Shown here one piece after another: positions 49,386 to 49,394 of a stretch of 49,394 bases of DNA. Origin of the DNA: Streptomyces sp. PTY087I2 (GTDB taxonomy: Bacteria > Actinomycetota > Actinomycetes > Streptomycetales > Streptomycetaceae). The stretch is taken from contig NZ_LZRD01000038.1 in assembly GCF_001687325.1 (NCBI RefSeq), forward strand, positions 1 through 49,394. Reading direction: 5' to 3'. The position numbers and the translations under genes were made by a program. The first letter of the stretch is position 1; every line of letters begins with the position of its first letter. The notes under the pieces were generated by a model. That model was not told the origin of the DNA. It did no database searches and saw nothing but the letters and a program-made list of their open reading frames with translations.

Positions 49386-49394
49386 TCACGGAGA
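49386..49394 (+). rRNA. 16S rRNA, first nine bases (cut by the window)
   Basis: TCACGGAGA at the right edge is the 5' start of Streptomyces 16S rRNA, which continues GTTTGATCCTGGCTC. Its identification rests on this match plus the upstream rrn leader. Confidence 0.88.

Overview
The window is high-GC actinobacterial chromosome, almost certainly Streptomyces. The reasons are strong G/C bias at third codon positions, frequent GTG/TTG starts, a Gly/Arg/Pro-rich linker in IF2, a TTA codon of the bldA type, a leader matching the conserved Streptomyces pre-rRNA leader, and the rpsO-pnp-M16 peptidase-dapB-thyX-dapA-RNase J order known from this genus. Nearly all of it is conserved core, with a type VII secretion (ESX) locus embedded in it.

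Layout. (1) 1-4052: 3' part of infB, a DUF503 gene, rbfA and truB (translation and ribosome maturation). (2) 4299-7850: a 1183-residue protein with a degenerate trypsin-like domain, a STAND/NACHT-like NTPase and a long helical tail, followed by ribF. (3) 8900-12693: an XdhC-family protein, an ArsR-type regulator overlapping an MFS exporter gene, and a divergent RibD-C/DHFR-like reductase. (4) 12706-18765: a five-gene peptide ABC transporter operon on the minus strand whose binding protein looks C-terminally membrane anchored. (5) 18985-38194: the ESX locus: an EspI-like MinD/ParA protein, a DUF397 protein, an unknown 236-aa protein with eccE, eccB-mycP, an operon of two Esx-like substrates plus a second mycosin plus esxA/esxB, eccC, and divergent eccD. 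(6) 38412-48849: rpsO, pnp, M16 peptidase, dapB, a small TPR-like membrane protein, a PH-domain membrane protein, a 79-aa membrane protein, thyX, dapA and RNase J. (7) 48912-49394: rRNA operon promoter region and leader; the last nine bases are the start of 16S rRNA.

How the genes work together. EccB, EccC, EccD and EccE would form the inner-membrane ESX channel, with EccC as motor and two mycosins as associated proteases. Substrates are EsxA/EsxB and probably the coupled pair at 28056-30136; three of these four proteins carry a C-terminal YxxxD/E export signal. PNPase and RNase J are two main RNA-decay enzymes of actinomycetes, and dapA/dapB feed lysine and diaminopimelate synthesis.

Most novel candidates: the pseudoprotease-NTPase at 4299-7850, the second ESX substrate pair with its distinct mycosin, and the repeat-rich eccD leader. 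No tRNA, insertion sequence, prophage or CRISPR array was seen.
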